Source: HyVt-337 sp964428895
Lineage (GTDB): Bacteria > Planctomycetota > Phycisphaerae > SM23-33
Length of the DNA: 64,000 bases
Direction: 5' to 3'
Assembly (NCBI GenBank): GCA_964428895.1
Contig: CAYRZU010000002.1
Span: 1-64,000, forward strand
Shown: one piece after another, positions 53,402 through 61,762 of the stretch
How positions within the stretch are numbered: position 1 is the stretch's first letter
How the letters are laid out: each line of letters starts with the position of its first letter
Made by a program: the position numbers and the translations under genes
Notes under the pieces: generated by a model
Told to the model about the DNA's origin: nothing
Seen by the model: only the letters and a program-made list of their open reading frames with translations
The model's database searches: none

Positions 53402-54130
53402 CTACCAAGGGGCTTGGGCCATCGGAATCACAACGACATCGAAGACGTTCACGTCCGGCGGGGCGGTCGCGACGTGCAGCACGGATCGGGCGATGTGCTC
53501 GACGGTCAACCAGCCGGTGGCGTCCTTGCGTTCGGGGTTGGTCAGCGTGGTATCGACCACGCCGGGGCAGACCAGGCTGACGGCGATTTGCGAGCCCGAG
53601 CCGTGGAGCTGACGGGCGACCGACTCGGTCATGTGCCGAATGGCGGCCTTGGAGGCGTTGTAGGCGCCGCCGTCGCCGAACTCGGTCCAGTGCGACCGCA
53701 CCGAGCCGATGTTGATGATCTTGCCGGTATCGTTGACGACCTTCATCAGCCGCACCGCGTGACTCATGCAGTTGAAGGCCGCAACCACGTTGATCTCCAG
53801 ACACCGGCGAACGTCCTCAACCGCCAACGACTCCACCGGCCCGAACGGCGCGATGCCCGCGTTGTTGACCAGCACGTCCAGGCGGCCGAGGTGTGTCTGC
53901 ACGTGGGCGAACAGGTCGTCCACGAACTGTTCGTCGGTGATATCGCCCGGCAGGGGCATGACTGTCCCCGGCGCGTCGGCCATGTGGGCCGCCAGATCGT
54001 CCAGTTCAGCCGCCGTCCGACTCGTGGCGACAACGGTAGCCCCTTCGGCGGCGAACAGCTCGGCCACGGCCCGGCCGATGCCGCGTCCCGCGCCCGTTAC
54101 CAATGCGATCTTGTCAGTCAGTTGTTCCAT
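53402..54130 (-). CDS. Short-chain dehydrogenase/reductase
   Basis: A 242-residue classical SDR: TGAGRGIG (12-19), NNAG (89-92), catalytic Ser143, Tyr157 and Lys161 (YNASK). The start at 54130 (MEQLTDKIALVTGAG) places the motif at the normal distance; a longer reading from 54172 is unsupported. It heads the minus-strand redox operon. Confidence 0.88.
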   Translation of the reverse strand: MEQLTDKIALVTGAGRGIGRAVAELFAAEGATVVATSRTAAELDDLAAHMADAPGTVMPLPGDITDEQFVDDLFAHVQTHLGRLDVLVNNAGIAPFGPVESLAVEDVRRCLEINVVAAFNCMSHAVRLMKVVNDTGKIINIGSVRSHWTEFGDGGAYNASKAAIRHMTESVARQLHGSGSQIAVSLVCPGVVDTTLTNPERKDATGWLTVEHIARSVLHVATAPPDVNVFDVVVIPMAQAPW

Positions 54131-54641
54131 GAAGAACTCCGGTAAGCTGTCGGTGTGGATGGAGTATGCCACTGGCGCCGGCGGAACTCAATGCACATGA
54201 CGGCCTGATTAGCCTGTGGCGTGGCCTTGGGTCCAAGAGGACGGAGATGACGGCAAGGGGGGAATGGCCAAACACGGAAGCCCTGTGTGTGGGTTCCGCG
54301 GGAATACCAGATCCTGCCACGGCTGGAAGAGGGATTGGTGCCCCCCCGGGGGCGTTGCCCCCGTAGGGGCAACGCCGTCAACTGCCGCCCCATCCGTGGC
54401 TTGCGCCGCCCCCCCCCGGTGAGGCTATCTGCGTAAGTGACGACCCCCCTCAGGCCGTCACCACGATAACTACCAGAGGATGCCAGCAACGACATCCGCA
54501 ATAGGCAGAAGGTCCCTCTGCCCTTGTCCGAGGACTAGCAGGCTACCCGGCAGGGGGGGCCGCGCATAGCCCACTTTTGTGGGGTCTTCCGGGGCTAATT
54601 CATGGTTTAATAAGGCGCTGCCAATTAGGTGGGCAATTGGG
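54131..54641. other. 511-base divergent intergenic region
   Basis: No coding potential was recognised. It holds C/G homopolymers, the perfect hairpin at 54351-54376, and presumably the promoters of the redox operon (minus) and the LuxR-type gene (plus), but no convincing -35/-10 pair was found for either. Confidence 0.5.
54351..54376. other. Perfect 11-bp hairpin in the divergent region
   Basis: GGCGTTGCCCC-cgta-GGGGCAACGCC. Flanked by a CCCCCCCGGGGG tract on the left. Both neighbouring genes point away, so it is not a simple terminator; a dispersed palindromic repeat or a regulatory RNA structure are options. Confidence 0.5.
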
Positions 54642-55403
54642 ATGACCGAACCGAAGCTATCCGAATCAGACGTCAGGGCCATCACACAACTGCTTGGCGA
54701 GGTGGCGATCCTTGAAGGCGATCTGGTCGCCAAGCGGCGTTTTCTGGCGGAGGGGCTTGCGGCGCTGATCTCTGCCGACGGATGGATTTGGGGCAGGGGC
54801 GCTTGGGATCCAGAGACCTCAAATCCCACCGTGCTGGACGTGCTGTTCGGTGGGTTGGACGAGCGACAGGTCGCCGCGTGGTTCGAGGCGTGCACCGTCG
54901 CGCTGCCGGTGAACGACCCGATCACCCAACGGCTGGCCGAGGGGAGGCAACTCACCTGCACACAGCAGGAGCTCGTCGACGACGAGACTTGGCAGACCAA
55001 CCCCACCGTTCGCCAGTATGTCCTGTCCAACAACATGGCCCAGACGTTGTATGCCCTGACGCCGCTGGGCGAGCGGGAGTGGGTCGGCATCGTGTTCTAT
55101 CGATCGGAGGGTCAAGAGCCCTTCTCGCAGGACGAGCGACGGATCGCCCATATCGTGACCACCGAGGTCCGTTGGCTTCGCGAGGACGTTGCCCTCGGTC
55201 CGGTCAGCGCCAGAGCGCTGCAATTGCCTCAGCGCCTGCGCCCGGTCCTCACGCTTCTGCTGGACGGGTATGCGTGCGATGAAATCGCCGACCTCATCAG
55301 CCTCAGTCCGCACACGGTCAAGGGCTACATGAAGACGATCTACAAGCACTTCGACGTGCGAAGTCACACCAAGCTCATCCAGGCGTTCCGCCACCAGAAC
55401 TAG
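54642..55403 (+). CDS. LuxR-family HTH transcriptional regulator
   Basis: A 253-residue regulator. The C-terminal 60 residues are a LuxR/GerE helix-turn-helix: LPQRLRPVLTLLLDGYACDEIADLISLSPHTVKGYMKTIYKHFDVRSHTKLIQAF. The N-terminal 170 residues (SADGWIWGRG ... FYRSEGQEPFSQDERRIAHIV) look like a GAF-type sensing domain. The start at 54642 is supported by AGGTGGG upstream; the open frame extends to 54579. It probably regulates the adjacent sugar genes, but the targets are unknown. Confidence 0.82.
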   Translation: MTEPKLSESDVRAITQLLGEVAILEGDLVAKRRFLAEGLAALISADGWIWGRGAWDPETSNPTVLDVLFGGLDERQVAAWFEACTVALPVNDPITQRLAEGRQLTCTQQELVDDETWQTNPTVRQYVLSNNMAQTLYALTPLGEREWVGIVFYRSEGQEPFSQDERRIAHIVTTEVRWLREDVALGPVSARALQLPQRLRPVLTLLLDGYACDEIADLISLSPHTVKGYMKTIYKHFDVRSHTKLIQAFRHQN

Positions 55404-55412
55404 GGGCCTGGC

Positions 55413-55553
55413 CTATTGTTCCACCTTCCACAGTGAGGCGATGGCGTTTTTGATGATGATCTCGGCGCCGACTTCCCGTGGGCCGAACCATTCGCTTAGC
55501 GCGCCGCACGCCCACCAGAGCGGCAGCTTGCGACCGCCGCGGATGTAAGGCAT
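55413..55553 (-). other. Possible small or residual ORF (46 codons)
   Basis: Reads MPYIRGGRKLPLWWACGALS...EIIIKNAIASLWKVEQ on the minus strand. The composition is protein-like but there is no ribosome site and no recognised family; a -10-like TAGAAT lies only a few bases before the ATG. It could be a gene fragment. Low support. Confidence 0.2.
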
Positions 55554-55641
55554 GATTCTATAACAAACAGAGCGACCCCAACCACATTTCCCCCAAGGCT
55601 CTTTCTCTTCGGCGGCGCGTTGGCGTACAGTAGCGGCCGAC

Positions 55642-57027
55642 ATGAGCGGGCCGACGAACATCCTGCTGATCCATTCCGACCAGCACCGCTACGACTGCCT
55701 CGGCGCCAACGGCCATCCGTTCCTCCAAACGCCCAACCTGGATCGCCTCGCCGCCGAGGGGATGAATTTCACTCACGCCTTCACGCCGATTGCGCTGTGC
55801 ACACCGGCGCGCAATTGCCTCCTGCACGGCCAGTGGTCGTTCCAGCACGGCTGCATCATGAACTGCGATTCGGAGGCCCCGGCCGAGCCGCCTGCGGATC
55901 TGCCCAGCTTCAGCCAACAGCTTCGCGATCAGAACTACCGCCTCGCCTACGTCGGCAAGTGGCACGTCTCCAACACCCGCGGGCCGGCCCATTACGGCTT
56001 TGGCAAGTTCCCGGGGCACGACGCCTACGACCAATGGCTTCAGGCCCAGGGCTGCCCGCCGGCCGATTACGCCAATGGGTGGTTCGGCGAGACCCTCCAC
56101 GGCCGAACGCCGGAGCAGACGCATCTGGCGTGGTGCGCCGACCGCACCATCGACTACCTGCGAACCGCCGCCGCCGGTGAGGACGGCTTCTTCATCCGCT
56201 GGGATCCCCCCGAGCCGCACCTGCCCAACCTCGTGCCCGAGCCCTACGCCAGCATGTACCCACCGGAGACGATTCCCCCCTGGCCGAGCTTCGGCGATCC
56301 GCTCGATGGCAAGCCCATCGTCCAGCGGCAGCAACTGTTCACGTGGAAGATCAATGACTGGACCTGGGATGACTGGGCCCCGATCGTGGGCCGATACCTC
56401 GGCGAAATCTCCCTGATGGACGCCCAGATCGGTCGCGTGCTGGCGGCGCTGGAGGAGCTGGGCCTGGCCGAGAGCACGCTCGTGATCTACACCACCGACC
56501 ACGGCGACATGTGCGGCGGGCACGGTATGATCGACAAGCACTTCGTGATGTACGACGACATCGTGCGCGTGCCCTTCATCGCCCGTTGGCCGGGCCGAAT
56601 CGCGCCGGGCTCGCAGTGCGACAGCTTCGTCTCTCACGAGATCGATCTGGCCACCACCTTCTGCGACGTTGCCGGCGCCCCCGTGCCGGAGACGTTTCAG
56701 GGCCAGAGCCTTGTCCCGCTCTTTGACGGCGGCGGCAACGATCGGCCCGACATCCTCAGCGCCTACCACGGCAATCAATTCGGGTCCTTCAGCCAGCGGA
56801 TGGTCCGCGACCGCCGCTGGAAATACGTGTGGAACCCCACCGCCGAGGATGAGCTCTACGACTTGGTCAACGACCCCCACGAGCTGACCAACCGGGCCGG
56901 CGACGCATCCTGCGCCGGCGAACTCGCGCGGCTGCGCGGCCGCCTGATCGACTGGATGCAACAAACGCACGATCCGCTCGGCAACGAATGGACACGGACC
57001 CAACTGCGCGAAGGGCTCAGCCTGTAG
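55642..57027 (+). CDS. Type I sulfatase (Cys-type), no signal peptide
   Basis: A 461-residue sulfatase: TNILLIHSDQHRYDCLG (first metal site), PIALCTPARNCLLHG with C-x-P-x-R (Cys53), YVGKWHVSN, and STLVIYTTDHGDMCGGHG (second metal site). The C-terminus has YDLVNDPHELTN, typical of the family. No signal peptide. It begins a plus-strand set with a URO-D-like gene 30 bases downstream. Confidence 0.9.
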   Translation: MSGPTNILLIHSDQHRYDCLGANGHPFLQTPNLDRLAAEGMNFTHAFTPIALCTPARNCLLHGQWSFQHGCIMNCDSEAPAEPPADLPSFSQQLRDQNYRLAYVGKWHVSNTRGPAHYGFGKFPGHDAYDQWLQAQGCPPADYANGWFGETLHGRTPEQTHLAWCADRTIDYLRTAAAGEDGFFIRWDPPEPHLPNLVPEPYASMYPPETIPPWPSFGDPLDGKPIVQRQQLFTWKINDWTWDDWAPIVGRYLGEISLMDAQIGRVLAALEELGLAESTLVIYTTDHGDMCGGHGMIDKHFVMYDDIVRVPFIARWPGRIAPGSQCDSFVSHEIDLATTFCDVAGAPVPETFQGQSLVPLFDGGGNDRPDILSAYHGNQFGSFSQRMVRDRRWKYVWNPTAEDELYDLVNDPHELTNRAGDASCAGELARLRGRLIDWMQQTHDPLGNEWTRTQLREGLSL

Positions 57028-57056
57028 AGAGGTCCAACGCCAAGATGGAGGCCCCC

Positions 57057-58151
57057 ATGAGCGATGGATGGCAGACGCGACTGGCCAGGCAGGACAGGTA
57101 CTTCAAGGAAGGGGCGGGGCACTTCCTGATCATGGGCACCTACGCCGAGGGCGGGCCCGAGCGTGCGGCCGAACACCCTATCGAGGGCCAGACCAACACC
57201 CTGTCCGAGGAGTTCCTGGCCAAGCACGCCTACGACCTGGGCATCCAGACCGCCCTGTGGGCGGCGCAGGAATTGGCTTGGAACGAACGGCTGGACGACG
57301 ATTCGCTCCCCGGCCACGCCATCGACGTGGGCGTCGGCTCGACGGCCTCGCTGTTTACCGGCGGGAAGGTGCTCTTCCACGAGCACACCAGCTACTCGCT
57401 CGATACCTTCGTGAAGACCTGGGACGACGTCGACCGCCTCAAGTTCGACCCCGACAATCGGTGGGTCCAATACGACCTTCAGACCTGGCGCGGCATTTCG
57501 TCGGCCTACCCGCCGGGGCTCGTGGTCAGCCCGCATTTCTTCCGGAGTCCGCTGGACCTGGCCAACGATCTGCGCGGCAACCAGATCTTCGTCGACATGT
57601 ACGATGAGCCCGAGCAAGTCGAGCGATTGCTGACGGTCTGCACGGACATGATTATCGAGGCGGCTGCTTTCCTCCGGCAGGAGATTCCTCTGTTGCGCGA
57701 GTCGCCGTCCGGCATCTGGGGCATGGCCAGCAGTTCGCCCGACGTCGTCGTCATTAACGGCGACCAGGTCGACATGATCTCGCCGGAAATGGGCGAGCGG
57801 TTCAATCATCCGTACATCGAACGCATCTGCCGCGAGGCCGGGCCGGTGTTCTTCCATCACCACACGCTGGGTGTCTCGCGGGTTACGAGCGTGGCGAAGA
57901 TGAAGGGCATTTTCGTGCAGAATTTCATCTACGATCAGAAGTGCCCGAAGATTCTCGACATCGTGGACGATGAATGGATCGCGGCATCCAACCGTGTGCC
58001 GATCGACGTCTGTCAGCCGCTCAACGAAGCCTACAATCTCGACGACGTGCTGGAAATAATGGCGCCGGGCCGCTTCATCGTGCACTGTCACGGCCAGACG
58101 GCCGACGAATGCAACGACATGATCGCCCGCATCCGGAGCTACGACACGTGA
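57057..58151 (+). CDS. URO-D/methyltransferase superfamily protein
   Basis: A 364-residue URO-D-like protein, distinct from the one at 13949. GPVFFHHHTLGVSRV and PGRFIVHCHGQTADECND contain clusters of His and Cys like the zinc site of corrinoid methyltransferases of the MtaA/MtbA group, although the exact H-x-C ... C order is not certain. DGDQVDMISPEMGERF-like segment (NGDQVDMISPEMGERFNHPY) matches the family. The start at 57057 has GGAGG 5 bases upstream; an ATG at 57045 overlaps that site. The stop overlaps the GTG of the next gene (GTGA). Confidence 0.75.
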   Translation: MSDGWQTRLARQDRYFKEGAGHFLIMGTYAEGGPERAAEHPIEGQTNTLSEEFLAKHAYDLGIQTALWAAQELAWNERLDDDSLPGHAIDVGVGSTASLFTGGKVLFHEHTSYSLDTFVKTWDDVDRLKFDPDNRWVQYDLQTWRGISSAYPPGLVVSPHFFRSPLDLANDLRGNQIFVDMYDEPEQVERLLTVCTDMIIEAAAFLRQEIPLLRESPSGIWGMASSSPDVVVINGDQVDMISPEMGERFNHPYIERICREAGPVFFHHHTLGVSRVTSVAKMKGIFVQNFIYDQKCPKILDIVDDEWIAASNRVPIDVCQPLNEAYNLDDVLEIMAPGRFIVHCHGQTADECNDMIARIRSYDT

Positions 58152-59358
58152 TCAAACACAAAGGCGACACCTGGAATGAGTCGAGCGTTCACGCCGACAT
58201 CGAAACCGGGCGGGCCGTGCGGCGACTGACCGCAGCGGGGCTGTGGAACGAAAAGCCCACCTACCACACCAACACCGCCTTCACCGCCGATGGCGAATCG
58301 CTGATCTTCGCTCGCGCCCACGAGGGGCGCACGGCGATGTTCAAGTGTCATGTTCCCACCGGCGAGCTGACGCAACTGACCGAACCGGCGGGCGGCGTGG
58401 GCAGCCCGTGGGGCGTCCACAAGATCGGTGGAGAAAGCGAGTATTTCGACGGGCGCGGCATCAGCGGCATCATGGCCTGCATCGCGCCGAGAAGCCGACG
58501 GGTTGTGTTCGGCGTTGGCAGAAGCGTTCGAATCGTTCATCTGGACACATTCGAAGAGAGGGTGCTGCTCGAGGATTTCGGCCCGGAATGGGTCGACGGT
58601 GCGATGAGCATTGGGCCGGCCGAGACGCACGCGCTACTGCCCCTCATGCCGGGCCACCCGGAGGTGCTCGCCGGGAAGGAGCCCACCAAGAGCTACGTCG
58701 ACAGCTTCGCCGAAGGCGGCATGGTGACGCGTTATGTCGAGATCCCGCTCGATGGCGGCGAAAGCCGAATCGCCTTCGAAGACGATGGGTACGGTGCGCC
58801 CATTGCCCGCACAGCCCGACCGACGACGATCTGATCCTGATCGACCGGGACCGCGCCCCGATCTTCTGGGGAGGCGGCGACCACGGGGCCAGCACGCGAT
58901 GCTGGACGTTGCGCCTGTCAACGGGCGAGCTGACCGAACTACGCCCCCGTAACAATCAGCGCTTCCAGGTGCATGCGGCCTGGACGTGGGATGGCCAGTG
59001 TGTGGTCTATCACGGCTTCATGCGCGAGGGAGGGTACTACATCGGCATCATCGACAAGTCCGGCCAGGTCGTCCGGGAGTATGCGCTGCCCGAGGCTGGG
59101 GCCTACGGCCACGTGTCGGCTGTACCGGATCGGCCAGCCATCTTGCTCGACGGCAACGTGACCGAAGACAAGCTGACGTGGCTGTACTACAACCAGGACG
59201 AGCCGCGCTTCGAGACCATCGCTACCCACGGCACGGAATGGCGCGGCATTCCAGGCCAGTACTCGGACCCCCACCCACAGACCGACCCCACCGGCCGATG
59301 GATTGCCTATCACGTTGCTAAAGACGGCAGGACCGACATCTGCGCCGTGACGGTGTGA
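58148..59358 (+). pseudogene. Oligogalacturonate-lyase-like (PL22) propeller gene with a frameshift
   Basis: The gene begins with GTG overlapping the previous stop and encodes KHKGDTWNESSVHADIETG, RRLTAAGLWNEKPTYHTNTA, typical of oligogalacturonate lyase propellers. The frame is lost near 58800-58830: upstream reads GYGAPIART to a stop at 58834; the continuing frame reads HCPHSPTDDDLILIDRD, WGGGDHGASTRCW, and GQYSDPHPQTDPTGRWIAYH, the family's metal-binding His region. Insertion of one base would restore it. Length after repair, about 403 residues, is normal. An assembly error or a decaying gene cannot be told apart here. Confidence 0.7.
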
Positions 59359-59380
59359 GGCGGATTCCAAGGGAAACACA

Positions 59381-60793
59381 ATGGCCAACTCCGAGCCGCG
59401 CCGCGAACGCTATCGACCTCAGTATCACTTCTCTATGAAGAAAGGCTGGATCAACGACCCCAACGGCCTGGTCTACTGTGACGGCTTGTACCATCTGTTC
59501 TGCCAACACTATCCCGACGACATCTGTTGGGGCCCCATGCACTGGTCGCACGCCGTCAGCGACGATCTGGTCCACTGGAAAGAGCAACTGATTGCTCTGT
59601 TCCCGGACGAATTGGGCACGTGCTTCTCCGGTTCGGCGGCGGTGGACTGGCACAACACCAGCGACCTGGGCGACGACGGTCGACCGCCGTTGCTGGCGTT
59701 CTACACGGCCGCGGGGGATTGCGTTGATCCGCCCCAGCCGACCACGCAGGCCTTGGCGTTTTCGACCGACGGTGGCAAGACGTGGAAGAAGTTCGGCGGC
59801 AATCCCGTTCTGGGTCACGTCATCGGCGGCAACCGCGACCCCAAGGTCTTTTGGCATGAGCCAACTGGCCGATGGATCATGGTTCTCTATCTGGACGTCA
59901 ACACGTTCGGCCTGTTCGCCTCGCCCGACGCGAAGACCTGGGAAGAGCTCAGCCGCTTCGACGTCCCCGGCAACTGCGAATGCCCCGACCTGTTCGAGAT
60001 GCCCGTCGTCGGCGACGCCGATCGCCGCAAGTGGATCTTCCTGTCCGGGGCCGGCCGATGGGGCGACGGCGACTGCGCGCGATATGTGGTCGGATCGTTC
60101 GACGGCGTTGCCTTCACGGCCGAGTCCGATCCCATCCCCATCGAAGACGGCGGCTGGAACTATTCCACCCAGACCTTCTCCGACGCACCCGACGGCCGAC
60201 GCATCTTCATTGGCTGGTCATCCACGCCGTTCGGCGGCGAGGGCGCCTTGCCCGGTAATCCATTCAACGGCCAATACCACGTGCCCTGGGAATTGAGCTT
60301 GGTCGATACCGAGGAAGGCCTGCGCCTTGCGCGGGGGCCGGTCGACGAAGTGGCGTCGCTGCGCCAAACCCCGGTGCAATGGCCCGCCGGGGAGCTCGCG
60401 CCCGGCCGTCACGCGGTCGGCGGCCTGGACAGCCGCAGTGTCGATATCGAGTGCGTGATCGAGCCCGGCCAGGCGACGGGCATTGGCTTCCGGGCCGAAG
60501 GCGTGGACATCGTTCACTATGACGTCGCGTCGCAAAGGATGCGGGTCCTCGACCGCGAACACGCTTGGCCCTTGGAGGCCGATGGTACGCTGACGCTCCG
60601 TGTGCTGTTCGACGTCAACTGCGTGGAGGTCTTTGGCCGCAACGGCCTGAAGGTGATGACCAGCGTCTACTCGCCGAAGACGCTCGAGTGCCTAGATGAG
60701 GCCCAGCCGCCTCTGAGTGTGGCGGTCACGGGCGGCCCGGCAGGCGTGGATCGCATGGCCGTCTACCCGATGCGAAGCATTTGGGAAGCATAG
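59381..60793 (+). CDS. GH32 family beta-fructosidase-like enzyme
   Basis: A 470-residue GH32 enzyme: WINDPNG (nucleophile Asp26), RDPKVF (152-157) and ECPDLFEMPV (acid/base Glu200) are the three signature motifs of the five-bladed propeller. A C-terminal beta-sandwich follows (LSLVDTEEGLRLARGPV...). It would hydrolyse fructan-type or sucrose-type linkages, although the family also contains divergent specificities. No signal peptide. It is followed by two minus-strand propeller genes. Confidence 0.88.
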   Translation: MANSEPRRERYRPQYHFSMKKGWINDPNGLVYCDGLYHLFCQHYPDDICWGPMHWSHAVSDDLVHWKEQLIALFPDELGTCFSGSAAVDWHNTSDLGDDGRPPLLAFYTAAGDCVDPPQPTTQALAFSTDGGKTWKKFGGNPVLGHVIGGNRDPKVFWHEPTGRWIMVLYLDVNTFGLFASPDAKTWEELSRFDVPGNCECPDLFEMPVVGDADRRKWIFLSGAGRWGDGDCARYVVGSFDGVAFTAESDPIPIEDGGWNYSTQTFSDAPDGRRIFIGWSSTPFGGEGALPGNPFNGQYHVPWELSLVDTEEGLRLARGPVDEVASLRQTPVQWPAGELAPGRHAVGGLDSRSVDIECVIEPGQATGIGFRAEGVDIVHYDVASQRMRVLDREHAWPLEADGTLTLRVLFDVNCVEVFGRNGLKVMTSVYSPKTLECLDEAQPPLSVAVTGGPAGVDRMAVYPMRSIWEA

Positions 60794-60802
60794 GCCGGTA
60801 GG

Positions 60803-61762
60803 CTACGGCCGGCCGGACGCAACGGCCAGCCCCGTCTGCCACTCATTGCCCCGTCGCCCGGCGTAGATCATGGTGTAGGTCCGGCCGGTCTGGATGACCT
60901 GGGGCGTCAGCACACCGTCGCAATCCCAGGCGCTCGTGTCGGTCGAGGGGACGAACACCGGGTTGAGCGGGCTGGGCTCGAAGGTGCGGAAGTCTCGCGT
61001 CCGCACGTGGCCGATGCGGCAGACCTCGCCGTCACAGCCGCCGTAGAGCATGTGGATGTACTCCGGGCCGACGAACAACTCCGCCTCGCGCACGCCGAAG
61101 CTGTCCCACCATTGGCCCGTGCCGGTGAAGACGGGGTTGGCCGGATTCTTGGTTACGTTGGCCGGGTCGCTGATCGGGGCGGTGGCGTGGCAGATGGTGC
61201 AGTCGGCCTCGCACGAGCCGGTCGGCCTGCCGGTGTAGACGATGTGAATGGTCTCGCCCACCACCGCCACGGATGGATGCGTAGCGCCCCATTTCTCGTG
61301 CTCGGTGTCGGCCAGGATGACGGGCCCGGTCCCAACGCGCCGCCACTGGCCGAGATCGCCGTCGCTGACCAGCAGGCCCGTTTGTTCAGGCGAGCCATGA
61401 CCTTCGCCGCGGTAGTACATGTAGGTCTTCCCGTCCGCCGGATTGCGGAAGGGGAAGGGGTACTCGACGGACTTGTTGTCCCAGGCGGCCGCGGCCGGGG
61501 TGAAGATGGGGTTGCGTGGATCGTGCTCGACCTGCCAGGGCTTGTCGGCGGGAGCGGCGCTGTGCATCAGCACCCACCGGTCGTCCCGGTTCCAACCCCA
61601 AATATAATGAACCGTCTCGTCGACCACGATGCCGTGAGCGGCGGCCGCCCACTGAGGCGGCGGACAGGCGAGGATGGGGTTGCCCTCGGCGATCCGCTCG
61701 AAACTCGCGAAGAGCTCGAACGGAAGGGCGTGGATTCCCGTTGAGTCTGTGGCGTCGCTCAT
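60803..61762 (-). CDS. GH43/GH130-like five-bladed propeller glycosidase
   Basis: A 319-residue five-bladed propeller. HGIVVDETVHYIWGWNRDD, DKSVEYPFPF-like segment (DNKSVEYPFPFRNPADGKTYMYYRG), KWGATHPSVAVVGETIHIVYTG and SFGVREAELFVGPEYIHMLYGG fit the Asp/Glu-containing blades of GH43/GH130-type enzymes; which residues are catalytic is not certain. No signal peptide. Its ATG overlaps the stop of the upstream gene by 4 bases (ATGA). Confidence 0.7.
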   Translation of the reverse strand: MSDATDSTGIHALPFELFASFERIAEGNPILACPPPQWAAAAHGIVVDETVHYIWGWNRDDRWVLMHSAAPADKPWQVEHDPRNPIFTPAAAAWDNKSVEYPFPFRNPADGKTYMYYRGEGHGSPEQTGLLVSDGDLGQWRRVGTGPVILADTEHEKWGATHPSVAVVGETIHIVYTGRPTGSCEADCTICHATAPISDPANVTKNPANPVFTGTGQWWDSFGVREAELFVGPEYIHMLYGGCDGEVCRIGHVRTRDFRTFEPSPLNPVFVPSTDTSAWDCDGVLTPQVIQTGRTYTMIYAGRRGNEWQTGLAVASGRP

